Origin: a virus
Length of the DNA stretch: 64,000 nucleotides
Reading direction: 5' to 3' (one strand)
IMG/VR virus record: IMGVR_UViG_3300034101_003479
Coordinates: 1-64,000 of that record
A program made the position numbers and the translations under genes. This document shows, one piece after another, positions 6,289-13,812 of the stretch. Every line of letters begins with the position of its first letter. Positions within the stretch are counted from its first letter, which is position 1. The notes below the pieces were generated by a model, which saw only the letters and a list, made by a program, of their open reading frames with translations, had not been told where the DNA came from and did no database searches.

Positions 6289-6975
6289 CTAAGACCATTT
6301 AGATTGCTCATCAAGAATTAAGCTTTTAGTGTCTTCATAAATCTTTTGTATTTTATCAAAACCCTTGGTGTTTAAAAGCAAATCCTTTGCCTGATCATAA
6401 GGATCAGGCTTCTTTTCTACTGGGACTGCGTTGTTATATCCAGGCTCACCCTTATCGTGCACACGTATCTGGCTTTTGGCCTCTGCCTTTAATTTTTCAA
6501 TGTCGCTATTTTTTGCATCCATATCCAGCAAAGACTTAACCACATACTCTATGTCTGTGGTTGCCTGCTCAAAAGTAAATGGCTTTAAGTTTTTAATATT
6601 CTTTTCTATTCCGTAAGCATAGTTCTTGTATACATAAAAATGCTCCATGATCAGTCTATCTAAACTTACATAGTTATATTCATGTGGCTGAGCTATACCG
6701 CTAACAATACTATTGCCTAGACCAGACATAATTTTTGTAATTACTGAGGGTATTAAATCTACTGGATCTCTTAGTATTGTTGTTTGAGTTATACCGTCAA
6801 ATTTTGCTAGCAAAGCTACTGGGGTATGAACCCTTAAAATAAATGAATCGACATAGATATTGCCACCATACTCTACATCCTTAAGTAGGGATATTTTATG
6901 CTTATATAAAACATATTGTAGCCATGCAGTTCCGCTTCTCGGAGCAGAGTTTATCAATATCTTGTCGTTTATCAA
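6289..6975 (-). CDS. Sulfotransferase-like protein
   Basis: 228 residues, TTG start at 6975. INSAPRSGTAWLQY (residues 8-21) matches the 5'-phosphosulfate loop of PAPS-dependent sulfotransferases, and TILRDPVDLIPSVIT matches the 3'-phosphate-binding motif (R-D-P ... S). The protein would move a sulfo group from PAPS to a hydroxyl or amine acceptor. The APS kinase domain at 436..1197 could supply PAPS. The acceptor is unknown; a surface glycan is a guess from neighbouring SGNH, glycan-type and methyltransferase genes. Confidence 0.82.
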   Translation of the reverse strand: MINDKILINSAPRSGTAWLQYVLYKHKISLLKDVEYGGNIYVDSFILRVHTPVALLAKFDGITQTTILRDPVDLIPSVITKIMSGLGNSIVSGIAQPHEYNYVSLDRLIMEHFYVYKNYAYGIEKNIKNLKPFTFEQATTDIEYVVKSLLDMDAKNSDIEKLKAEAKSQIRVHDKGEPGYNNAVPVEKKPDPYDQAKDLLLNTKGFDKIQKIYEDTKSLILDEQSKWS

Positions 6976-6979
6976 ACGA

Positions 6980-7186
6980 TTATGTATCCTTTAGTTCGTC
7001 CGCTGCTGCATTGAATTTATTCATAAATGTTTGAATAACCCAAACTGCAGTTTCTCCAGCATTAGCAGCCATTGCTTTTGAAGATTCTTCCGTCCTATCT
7101 TCAATGGCAAGACCATTGTACCATTTTTGGTACAACTCCTCGCCAATTTCTTTAATAATTTCTTCTAATACTGTCATGTTAGCCAT
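6980..7186 (-). CDS. Hypothetical helical protein
   Basis: 68 residues, acidic and probably all-helical (EEIIKEIGEELYQKWY). ATG at 7186 overlaps the end of the protease gene by 8 bases; an ATG at 7177 is an alternative start. No family recognised. Confidence 0.65.
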   Translation of the reverse strand: MANMTVLEEIIKEIGEELYQKWYNGLAIEDRTEESSKAMAANAGETAVWVIQTFMNKFNAAADELKDT

Positions 7187-8309
7187 TTATTTTCTTGTTC
7201 CAATCTGCTTTAATCTTAGCAAGCTTTTCAGCAGCAGCCTTGATTTCTAGTTGGTACTGTGCCTCGGCTGCAGCAATTTCTTTAGCCGATTCTGCTACAA
7301 GAGCAGCCTTTGCCTCAGCAGCCAATTGTTCTGCGGTTTTAACCACAGGCTTTGGTGTAGGAGTTGGTGCTGGGGCCTGTGCAACTATTGCTGTTTGAGA
7401 AGACATAATAAGCTTTCCCTCTTGTCCTCTTGCACCCTTGATTATCTTAGAATTTGCATTCAGCATACCAATAACTTCATTATATGAAGCGTTAGGATTT
7501 GAAGATTTAATTCCAACCCACACTGCTGCTGCAACTTGTGTTGAAATTGAAGACCCCATTGCATTTCTAATTTGTCCTCCTGGAATCATAACCTGCATGT
7601 TTCCAGTAGCATAGTAATCTAATCTGTTTTTGTCAAAATTAGAATTGTTATCTATTTGCTCATATTGATCAGACATTCCAATTGATATTGAATCATTAAT
7701 GCATCCTGGCCACGATAGTCTTGATAGGTCTCGCATATTTCCTGCTGGAAAAAATGAAGGGATTCCTGCTGTGACCAATGAGGATAGCATGCCACGCAGA
7801 GTTGGAGTTGCAGGGCAATAATCTGTTGCTGTAGTTAGGATTGCATGGTTAGCTTGTGACATGGAAACCGCTTGAATGTTAAACTTTTCTTTATTATCTA
7901 GTACCCACTTGAGGGCCAATGATACTCCGACTTCACCAGTGGACTGTCTCATTCCAGTTGTGGTATTTCCAATAATTCTAACAAACACGATTTTAATATT
8001 TGGATTAGTTCTAACAGCAACGGAAGCCATTTGCGTTCCATGATCAAATCCATTTGAAGAAATCATGTTAGAAGGAAGAACCGCTGAACCAGTTCCTTCC
8101 ATAAACTTCTGTCCGTTTGGACATGAGGCCCATTCTAACACACAAACTTCATGTGCAATCTTATCTTTAAAGATTGGCAACGAAGTGTCTAGAGCTGTGT
8201 CTAGAATAGCTAATGTAGGGGCTTTTGGTTCCGCCTTTGCCTCTACAGCAAAAAATAAAGTAAATAGTAGTGATGTTGCAGATACTGCACTTATTAGTTT
8301 TTTATTCAT
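7179..8309 (-). CDS. Secreted subtilisin-like (S8) serine protease
   Basis: 376 residues. A Sec signal peptide spans residues 1-26 (cleavage near AKA). The catalytic triad is visible: Asp37 (AILDTALD), His90 (GFDHGTQ), Ser254 (MGSSIST), with oxyanion Asn191 (PAGN). A P/T-rich linker after about residue 315 leads to an Ala/Glu/Lys coiled coil ending KADWNKKING, like the tail of the 340-residue surface protein. There is no clear propeptide, which is unusual for S8 enzymes. It is expected outside the host membrane. The mRNA is predicted to be leaderless. Role (host wall or surface proteolysis, virion maturation) is unknown. Confidence 0.9.
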   Translation of the reverse strand: MNKKLISAVSATSLLFTLFFAVEAKAEPKAPTLAILDTALDTSLPIFKDKIAHEVCVLEWASCPNGQKFMEGTGSAVLPSNMISSNGFDHGTQMASVAVRTNPNIKIVFVRIIGNTTTGMRQSTGEVGVSLALKWVLDNKEKFNIQAVSMSQANHAILTTATDYCPATPTLRGMLSSLVTAGIPSFFPAGNMRDLSRLSWPGCINDSISIGMSDQYEQIDNNSNFDKNRLDYYATGNMQVMIPGGQIRNAMGSSISTQVAAAVWVGIKSSNPNASYNEVIGMLNANSKIIKGARGQEGKLIMSSQTAIVAQAPAPTPTPKPVVKTAEQLAAEAKAALVAESAKEIAAAEAQYQLEIKAAAEKLAKIKADWNKKING

Positions 8310-8315
8310 AATGAC

Positions 8316-8345
8316 ATTCTACTAAATTAGTAGGCAGTTTGTCAA
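8316..8345 (-). promoter_or_regulatory. Promoter TTGACA-N18-TAGAAT, leaderless layout
   Basis: -35 TTGACA (8340..8345), -10 TAGAAT (8316..8321). The TGA within TTGACA is the stop codon of the 56-residue gene; the protease ATG (8309) starts seven bases after the -10. Confidence 0.8.
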
Positions 8346-8512
8346 GAGTTTCTATCTAGTCGTCGTTGATACCATTTCCCAGCATCAAGCTGTGGCTGTT
8401 GAAGGTTGTTTGCCTCTATTAGGGTTGCAAGCATATTGTTAACTAGATCTAATTCAAATTCTAGCTTGATTACTTGCATCTCTAGCAATCTAAGTCTTTC
8501 AGATTTTCTCAT
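8342..8512 (-). CDS. Small coiled-coil protein (56 residues)
   Basis: ATG at 8512 overlaps the upstream stop as ATGA; TGA at 8342. A leucine-heptad N-terminus (RLRLLEMQVIKLEFELDL) predicts a coiled coil, and the C-terminus is basic (KWYQRRLDRNS). No family recognised. The tight overlap on both sides, and the -35 box over its stop, support the gene. Confidence 0.75.
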   Translation of the reverse strand: MRKSERLRLLEMQVIKLEFELDLVNNMLATLIEANNLQQPQLDAGKWYQRRLDRNS

Positions 8513-8718
8513 TCTGTTCTATCCTCTGGTGTAGGGGCGGTTGCTAATGTACCGCAATTTGCACATTCCATGTCTAAAAAGTATGTAGCAATATCAAAAT
8601 TTTCAAAAACAACTTTTAGGTTCCAGACAAAACATCCGCAGGGACAAACATGGGTTGGTGTTCCACGAATGTCCATAGCCATATCGTAGTTTTCTGGCCT
8701 TAGATCGTTTATGTCCAT
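8509..8718 (-). CDS. Small Cys-rich zinc-binding protein
   Basis: 69 residues. Cysteines occur as CPCGC (about 25-29) and C-x2-C (MECANCG, near 53-56), a likely zinc ribbon, followed by the ATAPTPED tail. I recall similar hypothetical proteins in actinobacterial phages. ATG at 8718 lies eight bases after a TATAAT box, so the transcript should be leaderless. It heads a group with the coiled-coil gene. Function unknown. Confidence 0.75.
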   Translation of the reverse strand: MDINDLRPENYDMAMDIRGTPTHVCPCGCFVWNLKVVFENFDIATYFLDMECANCGTLATAPTPEDRTE

Positions 8719-8725
8719 AAAGTTT

Positions 8726-8754
8726 ATTATACTCTAAATCTCTATTATTGTAAA
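8726..8754 (-). promoter_or_regulatory. Promoter TTTACA-N17-TATAAT, leaderless layout
   Basis: -35 TTTACA (8749..8754), 17-bp spacer, -10 TATAAT (8726..8731), ATG of the zinc protein eight bases after the -10. Confidence 0.75.
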
Positions 8755-9300
8755 TGGTGGTCTAACCGACATATTAAATTTTGCTGCTGCATCTAGAGCC
8801 ATTCTAACACGCTTTCTAGGAGTTTTAATTGCTGTAGTAGAAAAAAGCGATCCAAGAGCTAGCTCTTGTCCAGCACCTTCAGCCATGTATTGAACATCAG
8901 CCTCTCCAACGTGAAAGTCAGAGTCCATTGTAAATATTCTTCCAGCGCCTTGTACGGCTATTATAAATATACCACCAGCATCGCCATCATCTGTTCCTGT
9001 ACCAAAACTTCCATATCCTTGTTCTTTAAATGCATCTTTGATAGACTCAATAAACTTTGTTCTGATGAACTTATCTAGGTTTCTGTATCCCGTTGTTGGT
9101 TTGTATACAGGTGGGGTCCAGTTGTATTGTAATATCTGACCCATTCTAAAACTATCAACAAACGCTATACCAAACTGACCAACTTTAAATACTTTTGGAT
9201 CAGTTCTTTGAAATATCAATCCGCTTTTATCGTCTGAGGCAGCAGCATCTCCGCCAAGGAGTACTTTGTTTTCATGAATTAGGGCTACTACACAGGTCAT
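8734..9300 (-). CDS. Proteasome-beta/HslV-like Ntn-hydrolase
   Basis: 188 residues. The N-terminus MTCVVALI would expose Thr2 as nucleophile after Met removal; GGDAAASD near 17 carries the proteasome-type Asp, and the lysine of DPKVFKV is at the expected Lys33 region. GAGQELALGSL near 140 matches the HslV/beta-subunit GxG-G...A pattern. No propeptide is seen, as in HslV. HslV needs the HslU ATPase and actinobacteria have a 20S proteasome; no phage ATPase partner is visible, so this could self-assemble (Anbu-like) or act on host machinery. Cytoplasmic threonine peptidase is inferred. Confidence 0.75.
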   Translation of the reverse strand: MTCVVALIHENKVLLGGDAAASDDKSGLIFQRTDPKVFKVGQFGIAFVDSFRMGQILQYNWTPPVYKPTTGYRNLDKFIRTKFIESIKDAFKEQGYGSFGTGTDDGDAGGIFIIAVQGAGRIFTMDSDFHVGEADVQYMAEGAGQELALGSLFSTTAIKTPRKRVRMALDAAAKFNMSVRPPFTIIEI

Positions 9301-9322
9301 AAGATAAGTATACTATTTTTAA

Positions 9323-9351
9323 ATTATATAGGCAACCTTATTTTTCATCAA
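9323..9351 (-). promoter_or_regulatory. Promoter TTGATG-N17-TATAAT
   Basis: -10 TATAAT (9323..9328), -35 TTGATG (9346..9351), spacer 17. Predicted leader about 16 bases to the Ntn-hydrolase ATG; no ribosome binding site is obvious. Confidence 0.6.
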
Positions 9352-9640
9352 AATCAAAGCCATTTAGCTCTCTAAGGGCATTTTCGAGCTCTGACTTAAT
9401 TAAAATTAACTCCTCAATTGTTTTATAATATTTATCTTTCCAGTCAGTCAATTCTTTTTCTAATTGATATAGCTCAATTTTTAAATCTTTAAGCTCTATT
9501 TTTAATAAGTCTTGCTCACGCTCTTTTTGTCTATTTTTCTCTCTCTTGCTCTCGCTCAGACCAGCAATAATTGCCGTCCCCATGCCAGACAATAGAGCAG
9601 CAGATATTGCAATAATTATAGTAGTCAGATCTAGATTCAT
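9338..9640 (-). CDS. Membrane-anchored coiled-coil protein
   Basis: 100 residues. One transmembrane helix at about 6-28 (TIIIAISAALLSGMGTAIIA) followed by a long charged coiled coil (residues 30-92). The layout is typical of small phage membrane proteins, including Rz-like spanins and superinfection proteins, but it lies outside the lysis-like cassette and has no lipobox. Function unknown. Confidence 0.7.
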   Translation of the reverse strand: MNLDLTTIIIAISAALLSGMGTAIIAGLSESKREKNRQKEREQDLLKIELKDLKIELYQLEKELTDWKDKYYKTIEELILIKSELENALRELNGFDFDEK

Positions 9641-9669
9641 TATACATTAATTATACCGTATTACATATA

Positions 9670-9906
9670 CTAAATTAATAATTCAGAAGCGGTAATCTCT
9701 AGTCCAACATACTTCTTTTTTAAAACAAAATCTTTTACTGCGTCTGACCCTAGCTGTCTGCCAGCCAATATGATCAGCCATCTTGGCTCAAATTTAGAAG
9801 ATATGCAGCTTTCGCACATCAATAAGTTGATAGGCACTAGAACCGACTTCTTAAGACTTAGCTTATTTTTTGTTTTATTGCATGAATAGCATAATACTTT
9901 ATCCAC
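9670..9906 (-). CDS. Zinc-finger hypothetical protein (two CxxC)
   Basis: 78 residues, GTG start at 9906 behind GGAGT. Knuckles CYSC (6-9) and CESC (31-34) suggest a zinc-binding fold. The following segment (EPRWLIILAGRQ ... VKDFVLKKKYVG) looks conserved and resembles actinobacteriophage hypotheticals I recall. Possibly nucleic-acid binding. Function unknown. Confidence 0.75.
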   Translation of the reverse strand: MDKVLCYSCNKTKNKLSLKKSVLVPINLLMCESCISSKFEPRWLIILAGRQLGSDAVKDFVLKKKYVGLEITASELLI

Positions 9907-9910
9907 TTGT

Positions 9911-10078
9911 TTACTCCTCTATGTGTGTAAAAACAATTTCATCCATAATTGAAAACTCAGAATTATCTATCATTTCTTCATGTTCAACTTCATCTTTAAT
10001 ATATTTTACTAAAGATGCGTATGCTCCAAGCTTTTCTGTTGATCCGTAGCACCCCAAATCATGAATAAAGACTATCAT
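9911..10078 (-). CDS. Hypothetical protein (55 residues)
   Basis: I chose ATG at 10078, which follows the upstream stop by a few bases; a GTG at 10123 would add 15 residues but overlap the preceding gene by 38 bases. The protein is acidic with a hydrophobic N-terminus (MIVFIHDLGCYG). No family recognised. Confidence 0.6.
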   Translation of the reverse strand: MIVFIHDLGCYGSTEKLGAYASLVKYIKDEVEHEEMIDNSEFSIMDEIVFTHIEE

Positions 10079-10085
10079 GACTCTG

Positions 10086-10403
10086 TCATAATACTCTCGC
10101 ACTAGGAACCCCTTCCAGCTCACATCTTACTCCATATGATTCTAGCAACTTTTTAACTTTAGTTACATATTCAATCAACATTTCTTTTTCTAAGCCTTGG
10201 TATTGTATAAAGTTATCTTCATATAATCTTATTGCTAAAAATTCTGGATACTTAACTATATCCATTTGTAAGTTGTGCACTGGGCGCTTAATCCCTCTTA
10301 ATGCTTTTGCCATATCCTGTGTGTAAAAAACTGGTTTGTTAGGCTCCCCAGTCCATTGATTAATTCCATATTTAAAATGATCTTTATTTTTATCAATGTA
10401 CAT
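10086..10403 (-). CDS. Conserved-looking hypothetical phage protein
   Basis: 105 residues; starts MYIDKNKDHFKYG and contains GEPNKPVFYTQDMAKALRG and LQMDIVKYPEFLAIRLYED. I recall close relatives annotated only as hypothetical in actinobacterial phages. Mixed alpha/beta, no metal motif. It overlaps the WhiB gene by 11 bases. Confidence 0.75.
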   Translation of the reverse strand: MYIDKNKDHFKYGINQWTGEPNKPVFYTQDMAKALRGIKRPVHNLQMDIVKYPEFLAIRLYEDNFIQYQGLEKEMLIEYVTKVKKLLESYGVRCELEGVPSARVL

Positions 10404-10704
10404 TCTTTGCCTTCAATCTTTTCCAAACTTCTTTTGTCTTGTGTATATTTCTAGGTTTGTCTATGGACCCAGAATTTAAATAGACGCCACCCCAAACTCC
10501 ATGCTCATTATTTTTTACACCAGACTGGTAACACATTTGTATGACTGGGCAGGATAGGCATGCCTCATCTATGTTTTGTGCTATCTTTTCATCAATTTCA
10601 TATTTTTCGTAAAATAAGTTTGTATTCATTCCACGACATATAGCAAGATGCCACCAATCAAAATCATCTTCATCAATGCCTAAACTATTTAAGATACTTG
10701 ACAT
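10393..10704 (-). CDS. whiB: WhiB-family Fe-S transcription regulator
   Basis: 103 residues from ATG 10704. Four iron-sulfur cysteines: Cys23 (LAICRG), Cys49 and Cys52 (ACLSC), Cys58 (QMCY), then the diagnostic GVWGG turn and a basic C-terminus. Wbl proteins hold a [4Fe-4S] cluster and bind the host primary sigma factor; they are confined to actinobacteria and their phages, hence the host inference. A frame extension to 10737 exists, but a GGAGG box lies inside it, 13 bases before 10704, favouring the shorter start. It probably retunes host or phage transcription; in mycobacteriophage TM4 a WhiB protein inhibits host WhiB2. Confidence 0.92.
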   Translation of the reverse strand: MSSILNSLGIDEDDFDWWHLAICRGMNTNLFYEKYEIDEKIAQNIDEACLSCPVIQMCYQSGVKNNEHGVWGGVYLNSGSIDKPRNIHKTKEVWKRLKAKNVH

Positions 10705-10918
10705 ATTTTTTTGGCAACCTCCAAGATCCATTTTCATTTAGGATAAACGTTTTAAATGTACCCCAACTGTCTTTATGATACATTCCATTTACATTAAAGT
10801 ACCCAGAGGCATCTTTTTCCCACACAATTAAATCATAATTATTCCAGAATGAATCCTGCAATAAATTATTATATCTTTTAATAAAGATTTCTACTCCAAT
10901 TGTGTTTAAATGTAGCAT
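10685..10918 (-). CDS. Hypothetical protein (77 residues)
   Basis: Aromatic-rich protein (FWNNYDLIVWEKDASGYF) ending in a basic RLPKKYVKYLK stretch. ATG at 10918 overlaps the upstream TAA (TAATG). It lies between a 2OG oxygenase gene and whiB. No family recognised. Confidence 0.65.
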   Translation of the reverse strand: MLHLNTIGVEIFIKRYNNLLQDSFWNNYDLIVWEKDASGYFNVNGMYHKDSWGTFKTFILNENGSWRLPKKYVKYLK

Positions 10919-11499
10919 TACTTCCTGCTTGCCATCTTTACTTGATCCATAATTCTTTTTCTAAATTCTACATCAATATCATCTAGATCAGAGTGCTCTA
11001 GGTGGCAAAATATCATATCGCAAACATCATCTTCTTTAAACTCTACTGGTTTTCTTGAATGAACCTGATGGGTGCCAGAGAATGTTAAAGCTTGATTATC
11101 CTTTAAGGAATATTCTTTGCCATTAACTATTATAGGCCAGTCTAATGTTGATTTCATTTGTATATCAAAAGTCAACATTGGCTTTGTAAACACCGAATCT
11201 ATGTGGAAATCTAGATTTGGCGCTATATGAGAACTTGTGTCATACCGTGCAAATTGAATTCCCAAGATATTGATTCTTTTGCCGTACTCTTTCTCGACAG
11301 CATCCTCAATAGTATTGTATATATCTTCTGCACCACTAGATCTTGAATCAAATTCTTTAATATAAAATACAGTTTGTCCCCATGGATTTTGATTCTTAAT
11401 CTTGTCTTTTGGACAATTTTCTACAGACTTATATATTCTATCTATTTGATCTTGTGTAAAAATATTATCGATAATTTTATTCTCTATGTCTGGATTCAT
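10918..11499 (-). CDS. 2OG-Fe(II) oxygenase-like protein (193 residues)
   Basis: H99-x-D101 (DFHIDSVF) and a distal His147 (HQVHSRKP), with STLDWPIIVNG between, the same order as its paralog at 3959..4546. The fold is inferred to be a double-stranded beta-helix oxygenase. Its start overlaps the stop of the next 2OG oxygenase gene (TAATG), so two different oxygenases are co-translated here. Substrate unknown. Confidence 0.65.
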   Translation of the reverse strand: MNPDIENKIIDNIFTQDQIDRIYKSVENCPKDKIKNQNPWGQTVFYIKEFDSRSSGAEDIYNTIEDAVEKEYGKRINILGIQFARYDTSSHIAPNLDFHIDSVFTKPMLTFDIQMKSTLDWPIIVNGKEYSLKDNQALTFSGTHQVHSRKPVEFKEDDVCDMIFCHLEHSDLDDIDVEFRKRIMDQVKMASRK

Positions 11500-12200
11500 T
11501 AGTATTGCCTCAAGTGTGAGGAGTCCTCCCCTTCATTAACCCATAAATTCTTAGAAGCCTCAGAATTATATTCTAAGTTTGGAACTTCCATTCCAATATC
11601 AAAAGTGTACCAAGTGGGTAAAGTAAATCTTAAACCTGAATCTACATTTTTAACATAATGTAGATAAGAATTGTTTGCTGGGAACAGTACCATGTCGCCA
11701 GCTTTTGGCTTTATTTCTAAATCGTAATCAGGCCAGCCGATTTCTCCGCCCACATAGTTATCATTTGGGTAGATTAGAGCAGTAATGTTTAATTTAAAAT
11801 AGTTTGATTTTATAAGTGGAGATCCGTCTGGATACTGGCAATCTGAGTGTAGTCCACTTGACATTTCTGGTTGCCACTTAACAATATGGAATGGGTTCCA
11901 TGGCATTCTCTTTACCTTAATTCCATACTTTTTAGAATAGTTTTCCTGTATTAACTCATAAACCTTATCCGCACATCTTTGCATGATATTAAACAGTTCA
12001 ACATTTTCTTCGTATATCTTTTTACCTGTAAGGGTCTTACCGCCAGAAAATTCTGGGTCATCTTTGTAGAGCTCTACATATGACATTATGGTGTCAATCT
12101 CATCTTGTGTTATGAAATTGTTTACATGTATAATGTTGTCTTTTGACTTTCCTATTTTGTCAAAAAAGTTTTGATAATAACTCCATATCTCATCGTACAT
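11499..12200 (-). CDS. Prolyl-4-hydroxylase-like 2OG-Fe(II) oxygenase
   Basis: 233 residues from ATG 12200, chosen for its AGGAGAT site and small overlap; the frame could extend to 12257. H118-x-D120 (GLHSDCQ), GGEIGWP, KPKAGDMVLFP, His181 (YLHYV) and Arg191 (GLRFTL) fit the complete 2OG-Fe(II) signature. Related phage enzymes are often called prolyl 4-hydroxylase-like. Substrate unknown. It lies directly after the degenerate SGNH-like gene. Confidence 0.85.
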   Translation of the reverse strand: MYDEIWSYYQNFFDKIGKSKDNIIHVNNFITQDEIDTIMSYVELYKDDPEFSGGKTLTGKKIYEENVELFNIMQRCADKVYELIQENYSKKYGIKVKRMPWNPFHIVKWQPEMSSGLHSDCQYPDGSPLIKSNYFKLNITALIYPNDNYVGGEIGWPDYDLEIKPKAGDMVLFPANNSYLHYVKNVDSGLRFTLPTWYTFDIGMEVPNLEYNSEASKNLWVNEGEDSSHLRQY

Positions 12201-12924
12201 TTTTTTCGATCTCCTTTTTAAAAGAATTAAAAATATGCTCTTGGTCCATATTTCCAATCATATAGAAAAACCCATCAAAGTTGTGCTTGTTTAAAAAATT
12301 GTTTGTTCTTGGATCCCAAGATGTCCAACATAAATCTATTCCTGCAGCTTTACAATATTGTTCTAGCGTAAAAATTGACTGTATATACTTTAAAGCCAAT
12401 AGCTTTGGAGAAACATCATGAGGGTAAGCCATCAGGTTATGTTCTATGCCACCATCTTCTTTTCTATACATCTTGGGCTTAAAACCCTTAGCTTCTGGCC
12501 ACCAGCCGTAAGCCCTAATCATCTCTGGCATCAGCACGAATATCTTTGATGGCTTTCCGTATGAGTTAATATATTTTAAAATGTTATATATTATTCTATT
12601 AGAGTCAGCTCCTGGGTAGGATAGGTTTACAAACTTAGACTTATCTTTATAGAACTCGTTATGTATTCTGTAGGCCCACCCATTTTCATACTTAACGTCT
12701 ATTGGTATAGTAACCTCGCAACCAGCAAAAACAATATTGTTCTCTGGGTCTGCAACTGGTGAGAAATCGTCACACCTTAATCCAACATTATTTAATTTAT
12801 AATTAATGTCTTCTGTTTCTTCCCATGGATTTTGATAATCAAATAGTTTTTCAACTTTATTTGAAAACCAAGAATAGAAAGACGGACTAATGTCTTCTAT
12901 TTCATTAAAATATTGTGGTTCCAA
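12190..12924 (-). CDS. SGNH-like protein, degenerate (copy 2)
   Basis: 244 residues, TTG start at 12924. It shares the N-terminal layout and NGWAYR, GKPSKIFVLMPE and KYI segments with the other two SGNH-like proteins, but the nucleophile block reads AGCEVT (no Ser) and the C-terminal Asp-His block is absent. It is therefore probably not a working hydrolase, perhaps a binding subunit or a decaying copy. A consensus promoter lies upstream. Confidence 0.6.
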   Translation of the reverse strand: MEPQYFNEIEDISPSFYSWFSNKVEKLFDYQNPWEETEDINYKLNNVGLRCDDFSPVADPENNIVFAGCEVTIPIDVKYENGWAYRIHNEFYKDKSKFVNLSYPGADSNRIIYNILKYINSYGKPSKIFVLMPEMIRAYGWWPEAKGFKPKMYRKEDGGIEHNLMAYPHDVSPKLLALKYIQSIFTLEQYCKAAGIDLCWTSWDPRTNNFLNKHNFDGFFYMIGNMDQEHIFNSFKKEIEKNVR

Positions 12925-12961
12925 TTTTACCTAATCTGTTAGTGTTAAGCCTTAATATACA

Positions 12962-12991
12962 ATTATACAGTAATTTAAAATAGATTGTCAA
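12962..12991 (-). promoter_or_regulatory. Consensus promoter TTGACA-N18-TATAAT
   Basis: Perfect hexamers (-35 at 12986..12991, -10 at 12962..12967) with an 18-bp spacer. Leader about 30 bases before the TTG start of the SGNH-like gene. Drives the SGNH/2OG/WhiB group. Confidence 0.82.
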
Positions 12992-12997
12992 CTGTTT

Positions 12998-13225
12998 TTA
13001 TGGTTTATTTTTAGGTATTAATGTTTGAGGTCCATCTGTTCCAAACAAAGACTTTTTTACTGGGACGCAGTTAGGAACTCTTCTTCCGTTTTTGTCTTTC
13101 ATTCCTACCTGTTTATATCCAGCCCAGCAAGCTTTTTCTACATTGTCCCATTTATCTTCTTCCTCATTTTCTGAGTCGTAGGATTTTGAAATTTCTTCGT
13201 CTGATAGGTTATATAAATTATCCAT
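12998..13225 (-). CDS. Small phage protein with GYKQVG...VPNCVP motif
   Basis: 75 residues, acidic N-terminal half. ACWAGYKQVGMKDKNGRRVP followed by NCVP is a motif that recurs in small phage proteins, often inside or next to head or replication proteins; its role is not established to my knowledge. The gene follows the CHAP hydrolase gene by two bases. Confidence 0.7.
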   Translation of the reverse strand: MDNLYNLSDEEISKSYDSENEEEDKWDNVEKACWAGYKQVGMKDKNGRRVPNCVPVKKSLFGTDGPQTLIPKNKP

Positions 13226-13227
13226 TT

Positions 13228-13812
13228 TTAGTCTTTAATTGCTTGTCCACATGATGAACATGTTTTTGGCTTTTTTGCTTTAGCAGGAGTTTCTGTTTTT
13301 GTTTTTCCAGATGCACCAAACTTAGGTCTTCCAAAACCTACAATAGAAATCATTACGCCAGCTTTATTCTTTTTGTAGGCACGAAGTTGTTTGCAAACTT
13401 CTCCGCCATTTCTTTGGCTTCCAGATTTCTTTGAAGAAGTGTTTCCTTCAATACACCAAACAGTTCCGTCTTCGTTGTCTTTAACAACAATTCCTACATG
13501 AGAAATTCTATCGACGCCATCTGATGGGAAATCAAAATAGGCAATATCTCCTGGCTCTGGATCTGCAATATCTCCATCAACCCATGCCCCAGCCTTTTTA
13601 AAGGCTGCTGCTCCGCCTGGAGTATAAACAGTGTTTGGAATCTTTACTCCAGCTTCATTTCCGCACCAGTTAACAAAACTTCCGCACCATGGTTGAAAGT
13701 TAGCTTTTGTGTAAGCGCCGTACTTTGTTTCGTTATCCTTTGGACCCTCAATAGTTCCTAATTCTGCTGTAGCAACTTCAATCAAACGTGCTGCTGTACC
13801 TTGCTCTGCCAT
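13228..13812 (-). CDS. CHAP-domain peptidoglycan hydrolase (endolysin candidate)
   Basis: 194 residues from ATG 13812, which overlaps the upstream TAA (TAATG); a TTG at 13827 is less likely. CHAP catalytic residues: Cys43 (QPWCGSFVNWC), His105 (ISHVGIV) and Glu122/Asn124 (IEGNT). After a Lys/Thr/Ala-rich linker the C-terminus carries CSSCG, half of a zinc ribbon or a wall-binding tail. CHAP enzymes are amidases or endopeptidases of peptidoglycan. The neighbours (2-TM protein, lipoprotein, 2-TM protein) suggest a lysis cassette. Confidence 0.88.
   Translation of the reverse strand: MAEQGTAARLIEVATAELGTIEGPKDNETKYGAYTKANFQPWCGSFVNWCGNEAGVKIPNTVYTPGGAAAFKKAGAWVDGDIADPEPGDIAYFDFPSDGVDRISHVGIVVKDNEDGTVWCIEGNTSSKKSGSQRNGGEVCKQLRAYKKNKAGVMISIVGFGRPKFGASGKTKTETPAKAKKPKTCSSCGQAIKD

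Noticed and set aside
10705-10737. Longer WhiB N-terminus
   Set aside because: A GGAGG box falls inside the extension and the overlap with the upstream gene becomes 53 bases; the ATG at 10704 is favoured.
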